64,000 bases of DNA from Nostoc sp. NMS9 (GTDB taxonomy: Bacteria > Cyanobacteriota > Cyanobacteriia > Cyanobacteriales > Nostocaceae): NCBI RefSeq assembly GCF_017114995.1, contig NZ_JABXKL010000103.1:1-64000 (forward strand), in the 5' to 3' direction. Each line of letters begins with the position of its first letter. The stretch's first letter is position 1. The position numbers were made by a program, and so were the translations under genes. The notes beneath the pieces are model-generated. The model was not told where the DNA came from and did no database searches. It saw nothing but the letters and a program-made list of their open reading frames with translations. This document shows positions 16,774-25,698 of this stretch, one piece after another.

Positions 16774-17549
16774 ACCGCACAATGACAGAGAGGAACAAGT
16801 ATTTGGGAAAGGTTTATTTAGTAGGTGCGGGGCCAGGAGATCCAGGACTAATAACCTTGAAGGCGAAAGGTTTGTTGGAATGTGCAGATGTAGTCATCTA
16901 TGATGCCTTGGTGAGTCCGGCAATTTTGGCAATGATTAATCCCCAAGCCGAGCAAATTAATGCTGGTAAACGTGCGGGGAGACATTCGTTGTTGCAGTCA
17001 GAAACAACTCAATTGCTGATTGATAAAGCGCAGGATCATGCAATTGTAGTGCGACTCAAGGGTGGCGATCCCTTTATATTTGGTCGCGGTGGCGAAGAGA
17101 TGGAAGAATTAGTCAAAGCTGGAATCTCAACGGAAGTCGTGCCAGGTATCACTTCGGGGATTGCAGCAGCAGCATACTCAGGTATTCCTTTGACGCATCG
17201 GCTGTATAGTTCGTCAGTGACATTTGTCACTGGCCATGAAGCGGTGGGTAAGTATAGACCGCAAGTGAATTGGAGTGCGATCGCTCACGGTTCCGAAACG
17301 ATTGTAATTTATATGGGAATTCACAATCTGCCTTATATTGTGGAAGAATTAAGTGCAGCTGGGTTGAATTTAGAAACGCCCATTGCTTTGGTGCGCTGGG
17401 GTACACGACCAGAACAAGAAGAATTGATTGGTACTTTAGAGACAATTGTCAAACAGGTAGAGGAAACTGGATTTGGTGCGCCTGCGATCGCAGTTATTGG
17501 ACAAGTAGTGAATATGCACAGTATTTTATCTGGTTGTCGTCCAGTTTGA
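16770..17549 (+). CDS. cobA: Uroporphyrinogen-III C-methyltransferase (SUMT)
   Basis: The 259-residue tetrapyrrole methylase carries VGAGPGDPGLITLKAKG at its N-terminus, the VRLKGGDPFIFGRGGEE motif and the VVPGITSGIAAAAYSGIPLTH segment for S-adenosylmethionine binding. It methylates uroporphyrinogen III at C2 and C7 to precorrin-2, the branch point to siroheme and cobalamin. It overlaps cbiX by four bases. It is a single-domain SUMT and lacks the oxidase/ferrochelatase domain of CysG. Confidence 0.95.
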   Translation: MNRTMTERNKYLGKVYLVGAGPGDPGLITLKAKGLLECADVVIYDALVSPAILAMINPQAEQINAGKRAGRHSLLQSETTQLLIDKAQDHAIVVRLKGGDPFIFGRGGEEMEELVKAGISTEVVPGITSGIAAAAYSGIPLTHRLYSSSVTFVTGHEAVGKYRPQVNWSAIAHGSETIVIYMGIHNLPYIVEELSAAGLNLETPIALVRWGTRPEQEELIGTLETIVKQVEETGFGAPAIAVIGQVVNMHSILSGCRPV

Positions 17550-17552
17550 TTG

Positions 17553-19004
17553 TCATGCTTGGGGCGATAACAAACCAATGCGAGCCAAAATCTCGCTGCT
17601 GACTCGCTCTCCCGATTCCAGTGCCGATTCCATCCCCGGAGATGCGATCGCAGTATGTTCGCCTGCAAAATGAATTCGCTGCCAGGGTTTAGCCATTTTG
17701 TCTTGAAAGCGCCGGATTTGTCCGGGGGCAAAGTGGGAATAAGCACCCAGAGCATAGCGATCGCGTCCCCAAGAAACAACGCGCAGAATCTCGACATTTT
17801 CCTCTGTTCCAGGGCGAATTCGCGTCAGTTGCGACGAAACATATTTGGCTAATGCGTCTGCACTCATGGCATCCAACTGCTTGGCATTAGTTCCATTTGC
17901 CCAGCAGACTAAGCTTTGCACTCGCCCCTGCTTATCCCGAACCGGCAATACACTTTCAAGTAGTGAGTCTGTCCACATCATCGGCGGATAGCCATCAGTT
18001 TCCCAGAATGGATGACCAACCTGAAAGCGAATTTGCGTCACTGCTGTGTAGGGCAATTCCTGTACCGCCTGTGCCTGTATTTTTGGTAATGGTGGGGTTA
18101 TTTCTACCTGGCGCAGCACCGAAAACGGCAACGTCACCACAGCATAATCAGCATCGAACTTTGAACCATCTGAGCAGTAAACTTTTACACTCGTTGCCTG
18201 AGAACGAATCGACTCTACCACTTTGTTTAGCTGCACAGGAGACTTGAGAGAGGCTGCCATCTTTTCTGGCAAACGACTGTTACCACTCTGTATATGCATT
18301 GGGTGCTGGCTGCGAGTTTGGGCGCGCTGGTCATTCCGTAATGCCCATAGCGCAGAGGTAGTATTTATATTGTTGAATAAAGAACCTGGATTAAAGTTGA
18401 TTAATCGTAAAGCTTCATTTGAGGCACCTTGAGCGCGGAGATACTTGTCTAGGGGAATATCTAGAAATGAATATTTCGGGTTGAGCCAAGCGATCGCATT
18501 TTCTAGGGGATTGTGTTTGCGGAGATAATGACTTAGCAATTCTTGGGGAAGTAGAGAATGTTCGCTGTTTGCTAACTGGTTAGCGGCAGAAATAGCCCAG
18601 TCTTTTGGCAGTACTGCTTGTCCTCTAATATACAGCAGCGATTCCTTGTCTAAGCCAAGGCTTGGCTCCGTTGGGACTTGCAAGCGTTCCGCCAATGCTA
18701 ACAAGCGCCGATATTTTTCGCTCAAAGATTGTGCCCCTGCTTCTGGCTTACCGGGGAGATCGTCTAAAGTATGGACCCGACCACCGACGCGATCGCGTGC
18801 CTCTAAAACCGTCACAGAGAAACCCTTGGCTTCTAACAACAATGCTGTATATAAACCAGACAGACCCGCACCGAGAACCAGCACTGAGGTCGGTTTGCTT
18901 GCCGCCACCACTTGCCCAGATGCCCGACCGAGAACGAGTAATGCCAATGCTGATTGGCTTGCGCCCCATAATAATTCGCGGCGATTCCAGTTTTTCAATG
19001 TCAT
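17553..19004 (-). CDS. Tat-exported flavin amine oxidase
   Basis: From ATG 19004, which has the ribosome site AAAGGAATAAGAAC, the 483-residue protein starts with a twin-arginine signal (NWNRRELLWGASQSALALLV). The FAD dinucleotide fold is VLVLGAGLSGLYTALLLEAKG followed by LEARDRVGGR, and the C-terminal FAD segment is IHFAGEHTAIASPGMESALE. The family (monoamine/L-amino acid oxidases) oxidises amines or amino acids, giving hydrogen peroxide and ammonia; the substrate is unknown. It lies tail to tail with cobA and back to back with the B12 riboswitch. Confidence 0.88.
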   Translation of the reverse strand: MTLKNWNRRELLWGASQSALALLVLGRASGQVVAASKPTSVLVLGAGLSGLYTALLLEAKGFSVTVLEARDRVGGRVHTLDDLPGKPEAGAQSLSEKYRRLLALAERLQVPTEPSLGLDKESLLYIRGQAVLPKDWAISAANQLANSEHSLLPQELLSHYLRKHNPLENAIAWLNPKYSFLDIPLDKYLRAQGASNEALRLINFNPGSLFNNINTTSALWALRNDQRAQTRSQHPMHIQSGNSRLPEKMAASLKSPVQLNKVVESIRSQATSVKVYCSDGSKFDADYAVVTLPFSVLRQVEITPPLPKIQAQAVQELPYTAVTQIRFQVGHPFWETDGYPPMMWTDSLLESVLPVRDKQGRVQSLVCWANGTNAKQLDAMSADALAKYVSSQLTRIRPGTEENVEILRVVSWGRDRYALGAYSHFAPGQIRRFQDKMAKPWQRIHFAGEHTAIASPGMESALESGERVSSEILARIGLLSPQA

Positions 19005-19363
19005 GTTCTTATTCCTTTGAAGTTTTGGGTGCAAACTTCCGGCGATGTCAAACGACAGGTGTTTCTCAACTTTTTCAGCTGCAAGCGACTCAAACAAACA
19101 TCTTCTTCGAGTGCGATCGCTATTTCCTGGTTCTATTTTTTAACAAGTTCTTTGTCTAATAACTGCTTCTCCATTTTCGTATGCAAGCGCCTTCGCAAGC
19201 TCCTAATTCATCAAAATTAAAGAGATACAAAAACCATATCTTTTACTGGAAATTTTGTATAATTTTTAATGATAGCGATAATTATTATCATAATGAAAAT
19301 TGCTGTGTTGGCGCAAAGCTTATTGTTTCGTATTCTCCGATAACGCTAGTGTATGATCGATAA

Positions 19364-19510
19364 GGTTATTCGGTTCTGGTGGGAGTCAGCTACCAGAGGT
19401 AACGGGGAAAGTTCGGTGCAAATCCGGCGCTGTCCCGCAACTGTGAACCAATTTGAGATTAAAAAACTAAATCGAAAATCTCAAATTGAGTGAGTCAGGA
19501 TGCCCGCCGA
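19364..19510 (+). promoter_or_regulatory. Cobalamin (AdoCbl) riboswitch
   Basis: The segment has the B12-box landmarks in order: GGTGGGAGTCAGCTACCAGA, AACGGGGAAAGTTCGGTGCA, AATCCGGCGCTGTCCCGCAA, CTGTGA, a long AT-rich variable hairpin (AATTTGAGATT...AATCTCAAATT), then GAGTCAGGATGCCCGCC. It lies 38 bases upstream of the DUF1636 start and so should repress that gene when cobalamin is plentiful. Confidence 0.95.
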
Positions 19511-19547
19511 AATAGATTTATTAGTTTCACATATCTGCGAGGTACAG

Positions 19548-19967
19548 ATGACTACTACTGTAAATATTTCCCCAACTAGTCCCTTGGGTGTTGCTGAACA
19601 TACTTTATTTGTTTGCAAAACCTGTGCCAGTGTTTGGCAAAATGGAAAACGCTTAGGTGAAAGTGGTGGTGAAAAACTTCTACACCAACTTCAGGAGCTT
19701 GCACAAGATTGGGACTTACGAGATGAATTTCCGATTCAGGAAGTTGAATGCATGAGTGCTTGTAATCGTTCTTGTGTAGTCGCCTTTAGTGCCAAAGGCA
19801 AATTAACATATTTATTTGGTGATTTAGCCGTTGATGGGAGTGCTTCTGCGGTACTGAAATGTGCCAGTCAATACTATGCTAAAGCAGATGGTTTACTGCC
19901 TTGGTCAGAGCGTCCAGAAGCAATGAAAAAGGGCGTTTTAGCAAAGATTCCACCTTTATCTCAATAG
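19548..19967 (+). CDS. DUF1636 cysteine-rich metal-binding-like protein, B12-regulated
   Basis: The 139-residue protein has FVCKTCASVW near the N-terminus and EVECMSACNRSCVVAF in the middle, the cysteine pattern of DUF1636, which resembles thioredoxin-like [2Fe-2S] ferredoxins. I chose ATG 19548 because the upstream frame runs back into the conserved riboswitch core. Riboswitch control and the surrounding cob genes suggest a role in cobalt or cobalamin homeostasis, as an electron or metal carrier; that is inference. Its TAG stop codon is also the edge of a repeated element. Confidence 0.85.
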   Translation: MTTTVNISPTSPLGVAEHTLFVCKTCASVWQNGKRLGESGGEKLLHQLQELAQDWDLRDEFPIQEVECMSACNRSCVVAFSAKGKLTYLFGDLAVDGSASAVLKCASQYYAKADGLLPWSERPEAMKKGVLAKIPPLSQ

Positions 19968-20529
19968 ACCTTTTGCAGAAATCACAAAATTTGAACCCCA
20001 CTCCCTGGATTTACCCCCCTTAATCCCCGCGCCGCGATGCCTTGGGGGGAAATATCCGGTTCTCCCCAAGGCTAAGGGCAGGGCTGTTTCATTCCCCAAA
20101 GAGCTTTAAAAATCAAGGGTTCTAGCAATTAAAAATTGGTTATTTTGTTACCAGCGTGCTGAGATAATGAACTATTTTACTGGTATTTAAGTGCTTAAAT
20201 GTTCATCTCATCGTCACCCTTACTTACAATTTTCTTGCTAACCATCTTGACAAATCCTGTTTGAAATGGAATAGACCTCTTGCAAAAATCCTTGAATCAC
20301 GCCTCCCCAACCCTCCCCTTGTGAAGGGGAGGGGGCAAAGTTTCAAGTTTCCCCCCAATATATCGGGGGGATTAAGGGGGGTCTATTCGACTTATGCAAG
20401 AGGTCTAATGAAACAGCCCTGCTTGCTAAGGGGGAGCTAGAGGGGGTCAGAAGGACTTGTGTGTACACCGTAGCTTACTAAGGGGAGGGATTAAGCTGTG
20501 GGGTGTTAGGGACTTTTGCAAGATATCTA
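19965..20529. repeat. Nested inverted-repeat elements (MITE-like)
   Basis: Three pairs of inverted ends are nested here. Outer pair: TAGACCTTTTGCAGAAATC (19965) and GACTTTTGCAAGATATCTA (20511). Middle pair: GCAGGGCTGTTTCATT (20078) and its exact complement (20407). Inner pair: TAGACCTCTTGCAAAAATC (20272) and GACTTATGCAAGAGGTCTA (20389). The space between is filled with CCCCC/GGGGG palindromes. The structure suggests repeated insertion of related non-autonomous elements between the DUF1636 gene and cobK. A single end of another element (GACTTGTGTGTACACCGTAG) is at 20454-20473. Confidence 0.7.
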
Positions 20530-20532
20530 ATG

Positions 20533-21276
20533 ATGCGCGTTTTAATTTTGGGTGGGACGGGTGATGCAGCAGAACTAGCTGCCAAAGTTACAACTATCCA
20601 AGGGTTAGAAGTAATCACTTCTCTGGCTGGCCGCACCCGCGAACCGTCAATACCGTTGGGCGATTTGCGAGTTGGAGGCTTCGGTGGTGCGGTTGGATTG
20701 GCTAGCTATCTGCAAGTCATGGAAATCGACTTATTAATTGATGCAACCCATCCTTTTGCAACTCAGATTTCCTTCAATGCAGCAGATGCGGCAACGGAAG
20801 TTGGAATACCCCGTCTGATGTTAATTCGCCCGCCTTGGGAAAAAGTAAGTGCCGATCGCTGGATTGAAGTTGATAGTGTTGCAGCCGCAGCAACAGCCCT
20901 GCAAAACCAGGCACAGCGGGTATTTTTGACAGTTGGTAGACAAGAACTAGCCGCTTTTGCTCACTTGGAGAAAATTTGGTTTTTGATGCGGATGATTGAC
21001 CCTCCTGGCGATGATGCTTTAGTACCGTCGGGGATGGTATTGTGCGATCGCGGGCCCTTTACCCTCAAGAATGAGAGACAAATTCTGATTCAGAATAACA
21101 TTGATACCATTGTCAGTAAAAATAGCGGTGGCAATGCTACAAAGCCCAAGATTATTGCAGCGCGAGAAATGGGCGTGAAGATTGTGATGGTAAATCGTCC
21201 AGCCATACCGCCAGGGGAGCAGGTTAGTAATGTTGATGCTGCTTTGGCGTGGTTATTAGATCGCTTTGTAGGGTAA
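20533..21276 (+). CDS. cobK: Precorrin-6A/cobalt-precorrin-6A reductase
   Basis: The 247-residue protein begins MRVLILGGTGDAAELAAK, the nucleotide-binding start of CobK/CbiJ, and continues with DATHPFATQIS, FLTVGRQELAAFA and the TIVSKNSGGNATKPKI segment typical of the family. It reduces the macrocycle of (cobalt-)precorrin-6A with NADPH. The preceding ATG at 20530 is equally possible. It is separated from the other cobalamin genes by inserted repeats, which also supply its upstream region. Confidence 0.93.
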   Translation: MRVLILGGTGDAAELAAKVTTIQGLEVITSLAGRTREPSIPLGDLRVGGFGGAVGLASYLQVMEIDLLIDATHPFATQISFNAADAATEVGIPRLMLIRPPWEKVSADRWIEVDSVAAAATALQNQAQRVFLTVGRQELAAFAHLEKIWFLMRMIDPPGDDALVPSGMVLCDRGPFTLKNERQILIQNNIDTIVSKNSGGNATKPKIIAAREMGVKIVMVNRPAIPPGEQVSNVDAALAWLLDRFVG

Positions 21277-21630
21277 CTTTAACTAAGTACAGTTTTGCGT
21301 AAAAGCGTAGCGTTTTTAATGCAGGAGAACGCATTAACAAGGCGGCCGCCGCATTAACAATGCAAGCCGACGCATTGGCATTGTAGGGTATTGCCTTTCT
21401 TTAATTCGCTATGAATTAATGAAATGCTGTACTAAGTGTTGACGTTCGGTCTTAAACCCTTAAATTTACGAGAAAACTTGCGATCTCTCTATAGGCTCTT
21501 TGAGACATACAGATTAAAGTAATATAGCAACGGTGATATCATTGCATCAAAATGATACCGTAATTTTATTTAGATATAGAATTCTATCGCCCTGCCAACG
21601 GTAGATTATTTCTAAAAGGAGTTTGCTGCA
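21277..21630. repeat. Intergenic region with GCATTAACAA repeats
   Basis: Iterations of GCATTAACAA, GCATTGGCATTG and a GCGGCCGCC palindrome occupy 21315-21385. The rest, up to the IMPase start, is AT-rich. A good ribosome site AAAAGGAG lies just before 21631. No gene is seen. Confidence 0.5.
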
Positions 21631-22500
21631 ATGTCCACAACCCCAACTACTCGATTAATTTTAGAGACTTTACTCCCCCATCTCAAAGTAGCAGCAGCCT
21701 ATGCCCATTTTCTACAACCAAAAATTGCTGCACTTCCTGCCAAAGAACAAGCAAACAACTTTTTTAGTGCTGCACTTACTGATGCAGATGTGGCTATTCA
21801 AAATCTAGTAGAAGTAGTATTACTAGGAACTTTTCCAGATATTCGCTTTTATGGTGAAGAATATGAAAGTTCTAATAATACCAAATATTTTCGGGCTACC
21901 GAACTCGGTTCAGAAGGTGATTACTTAGTAACACTTGACCCGATTGATGGCACGAAATTTTATATGGATGGACATTCTAATTACCAAATTATTCTCAGTA
22001 TTCTAAATGCAGATGACTTTGAAGCAGTAATTGCCATTTCTCCTGCCCAAAATATTTATTTTTACGCCCTTCGAGGTGAAGGTGCTTTTAAAGGCACGCT
22101 GGAGATGAACTTAGAAGCTTGTGCCCCATTAGATATAACATCCGCCAAACCTTCTATTTTGTTGGGATGGGGAATGAATTCCATCGCACATTTATTAAAA
22201 GATCGATATCAAGTAATCGATATAGCGGCTGATTACTCTAGTGATATTCAAATTCCCAATCTCAATGGTATTCTCAGTGGCGATTTGAGTGGAGCAGTCA
22301 TTAAATCGGGCAAATTTCTTGATAGTGCTGCACTCGCTTTTATTGCAAAAGAGGCTGGCTGGATTGTAACTACTCTGGACGGTTCGACTTTACCGCCACT
22401 GCATACTTGTCAAAAGTATAGTATGCCTGGATTGCTCGTAGCTGCCTCAAAATCTGTTCATCAAGACCTGCTGTCAGCGCTGCAAAGCGTAGCTGTTTGA
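21631..22500 (+). CDS. Inositol monophosphatase family phosphatase
   Basis: The 289-residue protein has YGEEYES near residue 72 and LDPIDGTKFYMDG near 102-114, the DPxDGT metal site of the IMPase/FBPase/CysQ superfamily. The C-terminal catalytic Asp of the usual WD motif appears as GKFLDSAALAFIAKEAG. The substrate within the superfamily (inositol phosphate, histidinol phosphate or adenosine bisphosphate) cannot be read from these motifs. The ribosome site AAAAGGAG is 16 bases upstream of the ATG. Confidence 0.85.
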   Translation: MSTTPTTRLILETLLPHLKVAAAYAHFLQPKIAALPAKEQANNFFSAALTDADVAIQNLVEVVLLGTFPDIRFYGEEYESSNNTKYFRATELGSEGDYLVTLDPIDGTKFYMDGHSNYQIILSILNADDFEAVIAISPAQNIYFYALRGEGAFKGTLEMNLEACAPLDITSAKPSILLGWGMNSIAHLLKDRYQVIDIAADYSSDIQIPNLNGILSGDLSGAVIKSGKFLDSAALAFIAKEAGWIVTTLDGSTLPPLHTCQKYSMPGLLVAASKSVHQDLLSALQSVAV

Positions 22501-22860
22501 GGGTTAATCAATATCGGTTTGGAGATGATTTTTCGATTGTTTGTACCATTTTAGTGTCGCCTATGACAAAGGTAAGGCGGATGACCCTATTAAGTACTTC
22601 GCTGCAAAAGAAAATCAAGATTTAGGAGTCGTCAAAGCGCTGCGAAAGCCAGTCTCAAAGCTGGATTTGTCTCCTTTTCCTGCACCATCGCAGACATTAG
22701 TGCAATCATTCTAACCTCTCACTGATGGAGATACAGCTAATTTTCAGTCATGGCTTAGACAATGACCGCGATAGAACTTTATTTGGTGTATGCCTGTTTG
22801 ACGACATTTCTTTAAATCAAATCAAAAAGTAAAATTGTAGGAGTTCAGAAGAAAAAGCAA
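22501..22860. other. Intergenic region with a possible gene remnant
   Basis: A plus-strand open stretch from about 22550 to 22713 reads VAYDKGKADDPIKYF and KPVSKLDLSPFPAPSQ before a stop, but has no start and is not recognised. It may be a decayed gene end. Nothing else is seen. Confidence 0.3.
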
Positions 22861-23184
22861 ATGACCGACGCACCTTTCCCAAACCGAATCGACCGCATCG
22901 AAGAAATCCTTTTAGGTGTGGCAGAGCGACAAGCCGCCACCCAACAACAACTAAATGAACTCGCCAACAACGTTGACCGAGTTCTGAGTCGTAGTGCGAT
23001 TTTAGATGACGTACTGCTTGAATTACGCGATAGCCACGAACAACACCAGCGTAATTTTGAAGAACATCAACGGAATTTTGAAGAACATCAACGGAATTTT
23101 GAAGAACATCAGCGCACCACAAACGCAGCATTACAAAGTCTTGAGTCAATACTTTTGCAATTAATTAGAAATAACCCAACTTAA
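22861..23184 (+). CDS. Small coiled-coil protein with heptad repeats
   Basis: The 107-residue protein starts with a helix-forming segment NRIDRIEEILLGVAERQ, common in small cyanobacterial coiled-coil proteins. It then has four tandem copies of a seven-residue unit HQRNFEE encoded by 21-bp repeats (23038-23108). The heptad length predicts a continuous coiled coil through residues 60-85. No membrane segment is seen. Function is unknown; the copy number probably varies between strains. Confidence 0.7.
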   Translation: MTDAPFPNRIDRIEEILLGVAERQAATQQQLNELANNVDRVLSRSAILDDVLLELRDSHEQHQRNFEEHQRNFEEHQRNFEEHQRTTNAALQSLESILLQLIRNNPT

Positions 23185-23407
23185 TTCCCTACCTGCCCCA
23201 TTCTCTACCCACACACGATTATCATTATCACAAAAACTATTTTGAGTATTTTAACCAATTGACAAAAGGTGCTTTATCTTAACCTTTCACCGATGGGTAC
23301 TGTTACATCCACAGGTTGATGTTGAAGGTAAGCTAGTTCAAGGTATTCTGTCTAGATCACAAACGACTGGATACCGTCTTCTACGACTTAATATTTCTTT
23401 TGACAAA

Positions 23408-24403
23408 ATGAAAATCTGTATTGTTGGCGCTGGTGCGATTGGTGGATATTTAGGGGCAAAACTGGCACTGGTAGGTGAAGAGGTGACACTAATCGCGCGT
23501 GGTTATCATTTGGAGGCAATTCAAAAAAATGGGCTGAAGTTACTCATGGCAGACGGTTCCAGCCAAATTGCTACCCCAACTTTGGCAACTAGTGATATTC
23601 AGTCAGCAGGGACACAAGATGTAGTAATTTTAACTGTTAAGGCTCACAGTGTACCCGCGATCGCACCTTTTCTCCCTGCACTGTACAATCCTCATACAAT
23701 GGTGGTGACAGCCCAAAATGGCGTTCCTTGGTGGTACTTTCGTCAGCATGGCGGTGAATATGAAGGTACGCGGATTCAATCTGTTGACCCAGATGGGATT
23801 ATTGAAGCTAGTATCGGTGCTGAACGTGCTATCGGTTGTGTGGTTTACCCAGCAACTGAGATAATTGAACCAGGTGTAATTAAACATATTGAAGGCGATC
23901 GCTTTACTCTTGGTGAAATCGACGGCACTAAAACAGAACGCATCCAATTATTGGCACAAACTTTAAAACAGGCAGGATTCAAAGCACCAATCCGCAATCA
24001 AATTCGCACCGAAATTTGGATCAAGTTGTGGGGTAATGTGGCATTTAATCCGCTCAGTGCTTTAACTGGTGCTACTTTAGAGGATATTTGCCGCTATCCC
24101 CTCACCCGCGAATTAGCGTGGCAAATGATGACAGAAACTCAAGCGATCGCAGAAAATTTGGGTATAAAGTTTGGCATTACTTTGGAACAGCGAATTAATG
24201 GCGCAGAAAACGTTGGTGCCCATAAAACCTCAATGCTACAAGATATTGAAGCCGGACGCGCTACGGAGATAGACGCTATTGTTGGCGCAGTCACAGAATT
24301 GGGAAAACTTACTCAAATTCCCACACCTTATATTGATGCTATTTATGCCAGCGTCAAGCTGCTGGAGGCGACCAAACAAAGAAGTCTATTTAATGAAAGG
24401 TAA
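23408..24403 (+). CDS. panE: 2-dehydropantoate 2-reductase (ketopantoate reductase)
   Basis: The 331-residue protein opens with KICIVGAGAIGGYLGAKLA, the NADPH-binding Rossmann motif of ApbA/PanE. It carries the catalytic-lysine segment EIWIKLWGNVAFNPLSALTG near 205-225 and the C-terminal GAHKTSMLQDIEAGRATEID motif. It reduces ketopantoate to pantoate for coenzyme A synthesis, though some homologues act on other 2-keto acids. Its end overlaps the converging Coq4-like gene by 18 bases. Confidence 0.9.
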   Translation: MKICIVGAGAIGGYLGAKLALVGEEVTLIARGYHLEAIQKNGLKLLMADGSSQIATPTLATSDIQSAGTQDVVILTVKAHSVPAIAPFLPALYNPHTMVVTAQNGVPWWYFRQHGGEYEGTRIQSVDPDGIIEASIGAERAIGCVVYPATEIIEPGVIKHIEGDRFTLGEIDGTKTERIQLLAQTLKQAGFKAPIRNQIRTEIWIKLWGNVAFNPLSALTGATLEDICRYPLTRELAWQMMTETQAIAENLGIKFGITLEQRINGAENVGAHKTSMLQDIEAGRATEIDAIVGAVTELGKLTQIPTPYIDAIYASVKLLEATKQRSLFNER

Positions 24404-24880
24404 AAGGTCAAACTCTTGACGAATTTCTAACAGTGAACGGTCTAACATTGGTTCAAAGTTAAGAAACGGGACGAAAATCTGATGATTGCGAGTTTTTCGC
24501 CACATTGAAATCAACTCTGGCATTAATCGCAGTAATTCCAAAAAGATGGAGCTGTACAAACCAATCATACCATGACGTTTGATCAAGTCTTCATACATCA
24601 CATCTACAGATGGATTTTGGCGCTCACGCAACCAATCTCTAAATTTGAAGTCACTTGTCCAAAATGTTAGCGGCAAAATCTTAAGTTCATCATACATATC
24701 TGTGTCACAGCCATAAATGACGTGACTAGCATCATGGGCAAGCAATATTTTGGCAAAATCCTCTGGTTGAGTGCTGGGATGAGTGAGATCGAAATTGACC
24801 GTGTAGTATTCCTCTAGCCCTTGACGTAAAGTTTGAGTGCTATTTTTGCTGGTATATTGGGGTCGAGTTCGCAAAGACAT
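24386..24880 (-). CDS. Coq4-like putative metal-binding protein
   Basis: From ATG 24880 (MSLRTRPQYTSK) the protein has 164 residues. The segment HDASHVIYGCDTDMYDE fits the HDxxH(x11)E metal-binding signature of the Coq4 family, known for assisting ubiquinone synthesis. In cyanobacteria, which lack ubiquinone, homologues have no assigned role. The gene is divergent from a TetR regulator, and a perfect palindrome lies 11 bases upstream of its start, so it is very probably the regulator's target. Confidence in the fold is moderate. Confidence 0.65.
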   Translation of the reverse strand: MSLRTRPQYTSKNSTQTLRQGLEEYYTVNFDLTHPSTQPEDFAKILLAHDASHVIYGCDTDMYDELKILPLTFWTSDFKFRDWLRERQNPSVDVMYEDLIKRHGMIGLYSSIFLELLRLMPELISMWRKTRNHQIFVPFLNFEPMLDRSLLEIRQEFDLLPFIK

Positions 24881-24891
24881 AGGTCTGTGAA

Positions 24892-24926
24892 TAATATTAT
24901 CGATACCATTAGTATCGATAATATTA
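24892..24926. promoter_or_regulatory. Perfect inverted repeat, likely TetR operator
   Basis: TAATATTATCGATAC (24892-24906) and its exact complement GTATCGATAATATTA (24912-24926) are separated by CATTA. The palindrome is between the divergent Coq4-like and tetR genes, the classic place for autoregulation plus target control. Confidence 0.75.
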
Positions 24927-24989
24927 AATACAAATGTCAATCACATTGGTAGTTGTCAGAAATAAAAATTAATATGAAGTTATTGCTAT

Positions 24990-25580
24990 ATGAGTGAACC
25001 TGCTAAAAAGCGCCCTGGAAGACCTCGCAGTGTTGAGTCTCATCAGGCAATTCTGCAAGCGACAATTGATTTACTCATAGAGGTTGGTTTTACTCAGATG
25101 AGTGTTGATGCGATCGCTGCCCGTGCTGGAGTAGGCAAAACTACGATTTATCGACGATATAATTCTAAGGAAGAGTTAATTGCAGATGCGATTGAAAGTC
25201 TTAGACAAGAAGTTGTGATACCTGATACAGGGAGTTTCTGGGGTGACATCGATTCTCTGATTGAGAGTGCTGCACAACTTACACTCAATTCTTTAGGAAA
25301 ACAGACTGTTGCTATGATTGTTAGCACTGCATTAACCAATCCTCAGTTCGCTCAGATGTATTGGACAAAATATCTACAGCCTCGACGGGAAGCTTTTGCG
25401 ATCGTGCTACAACGTGGGAAGGAACGAGGTGAACTTCAGGCAGATGCCGATTCTGATTTATTTTTCGACACAATCAGCAGTATTATGCTTTATGCATCAG
25501 TTTTTCCACCTGGTGCTGAATCGTGGGGTGCTTATGTTCGCCGTCTTCTAGATTTTCTGCTCAGAGATAAAGTAGTTTAA
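24990..25580 (+). CDS. TetR/AcrR family transcriptional regulator
   Basis: The 196-residue protein has the TetR N-terminal helix-turn-helix: FTQMSVDAIAARAGVGKTTI followed by YRRYNSKEELIADAI. A basic leader PAKKRPGRPRS is in front, as in many AcrR-type proteins. The C-terminal ligand domain is not specific. It probably binds the palindrome at 24892-24926 and controls both itself and the divergent Coq4-like gene. Confidence 0.92.
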   Translation: MSEPAKKRPGRPRSVESHQAILQATIDLLIEVGFTQMSVDAIAARAGVGKTTIYRRYNSKEELIADAIESLRQEVVIPDTGSFWGDIDSLIESAAQLTLNSLGKQTVAMIVSTALTNPQFAQMYWTKYLQPRREAFAIVLQRGKERGELQADADSDLFFDTISSIMLYASVFPPGAESWGAYVRRLLDFLLRDKVV

Positions 25581-25698
25581 AAAATAAATTCAGATTCAAA
25601 AGCTTCTGCACAAAACTTCTAGATACACTAAAATATTTGGCTAGCTGCTAATATGACCCTTCTTTCTTAGAGGCTGTCTCTAAAGAAATACCAAGTTC

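Noticed and set aside
17897-18432. Plus-strand open frames opposite the amine oxidase gene
   Set aside because: They are antisense shadows of a well-supported flavoprotein and have no recognisable domains.
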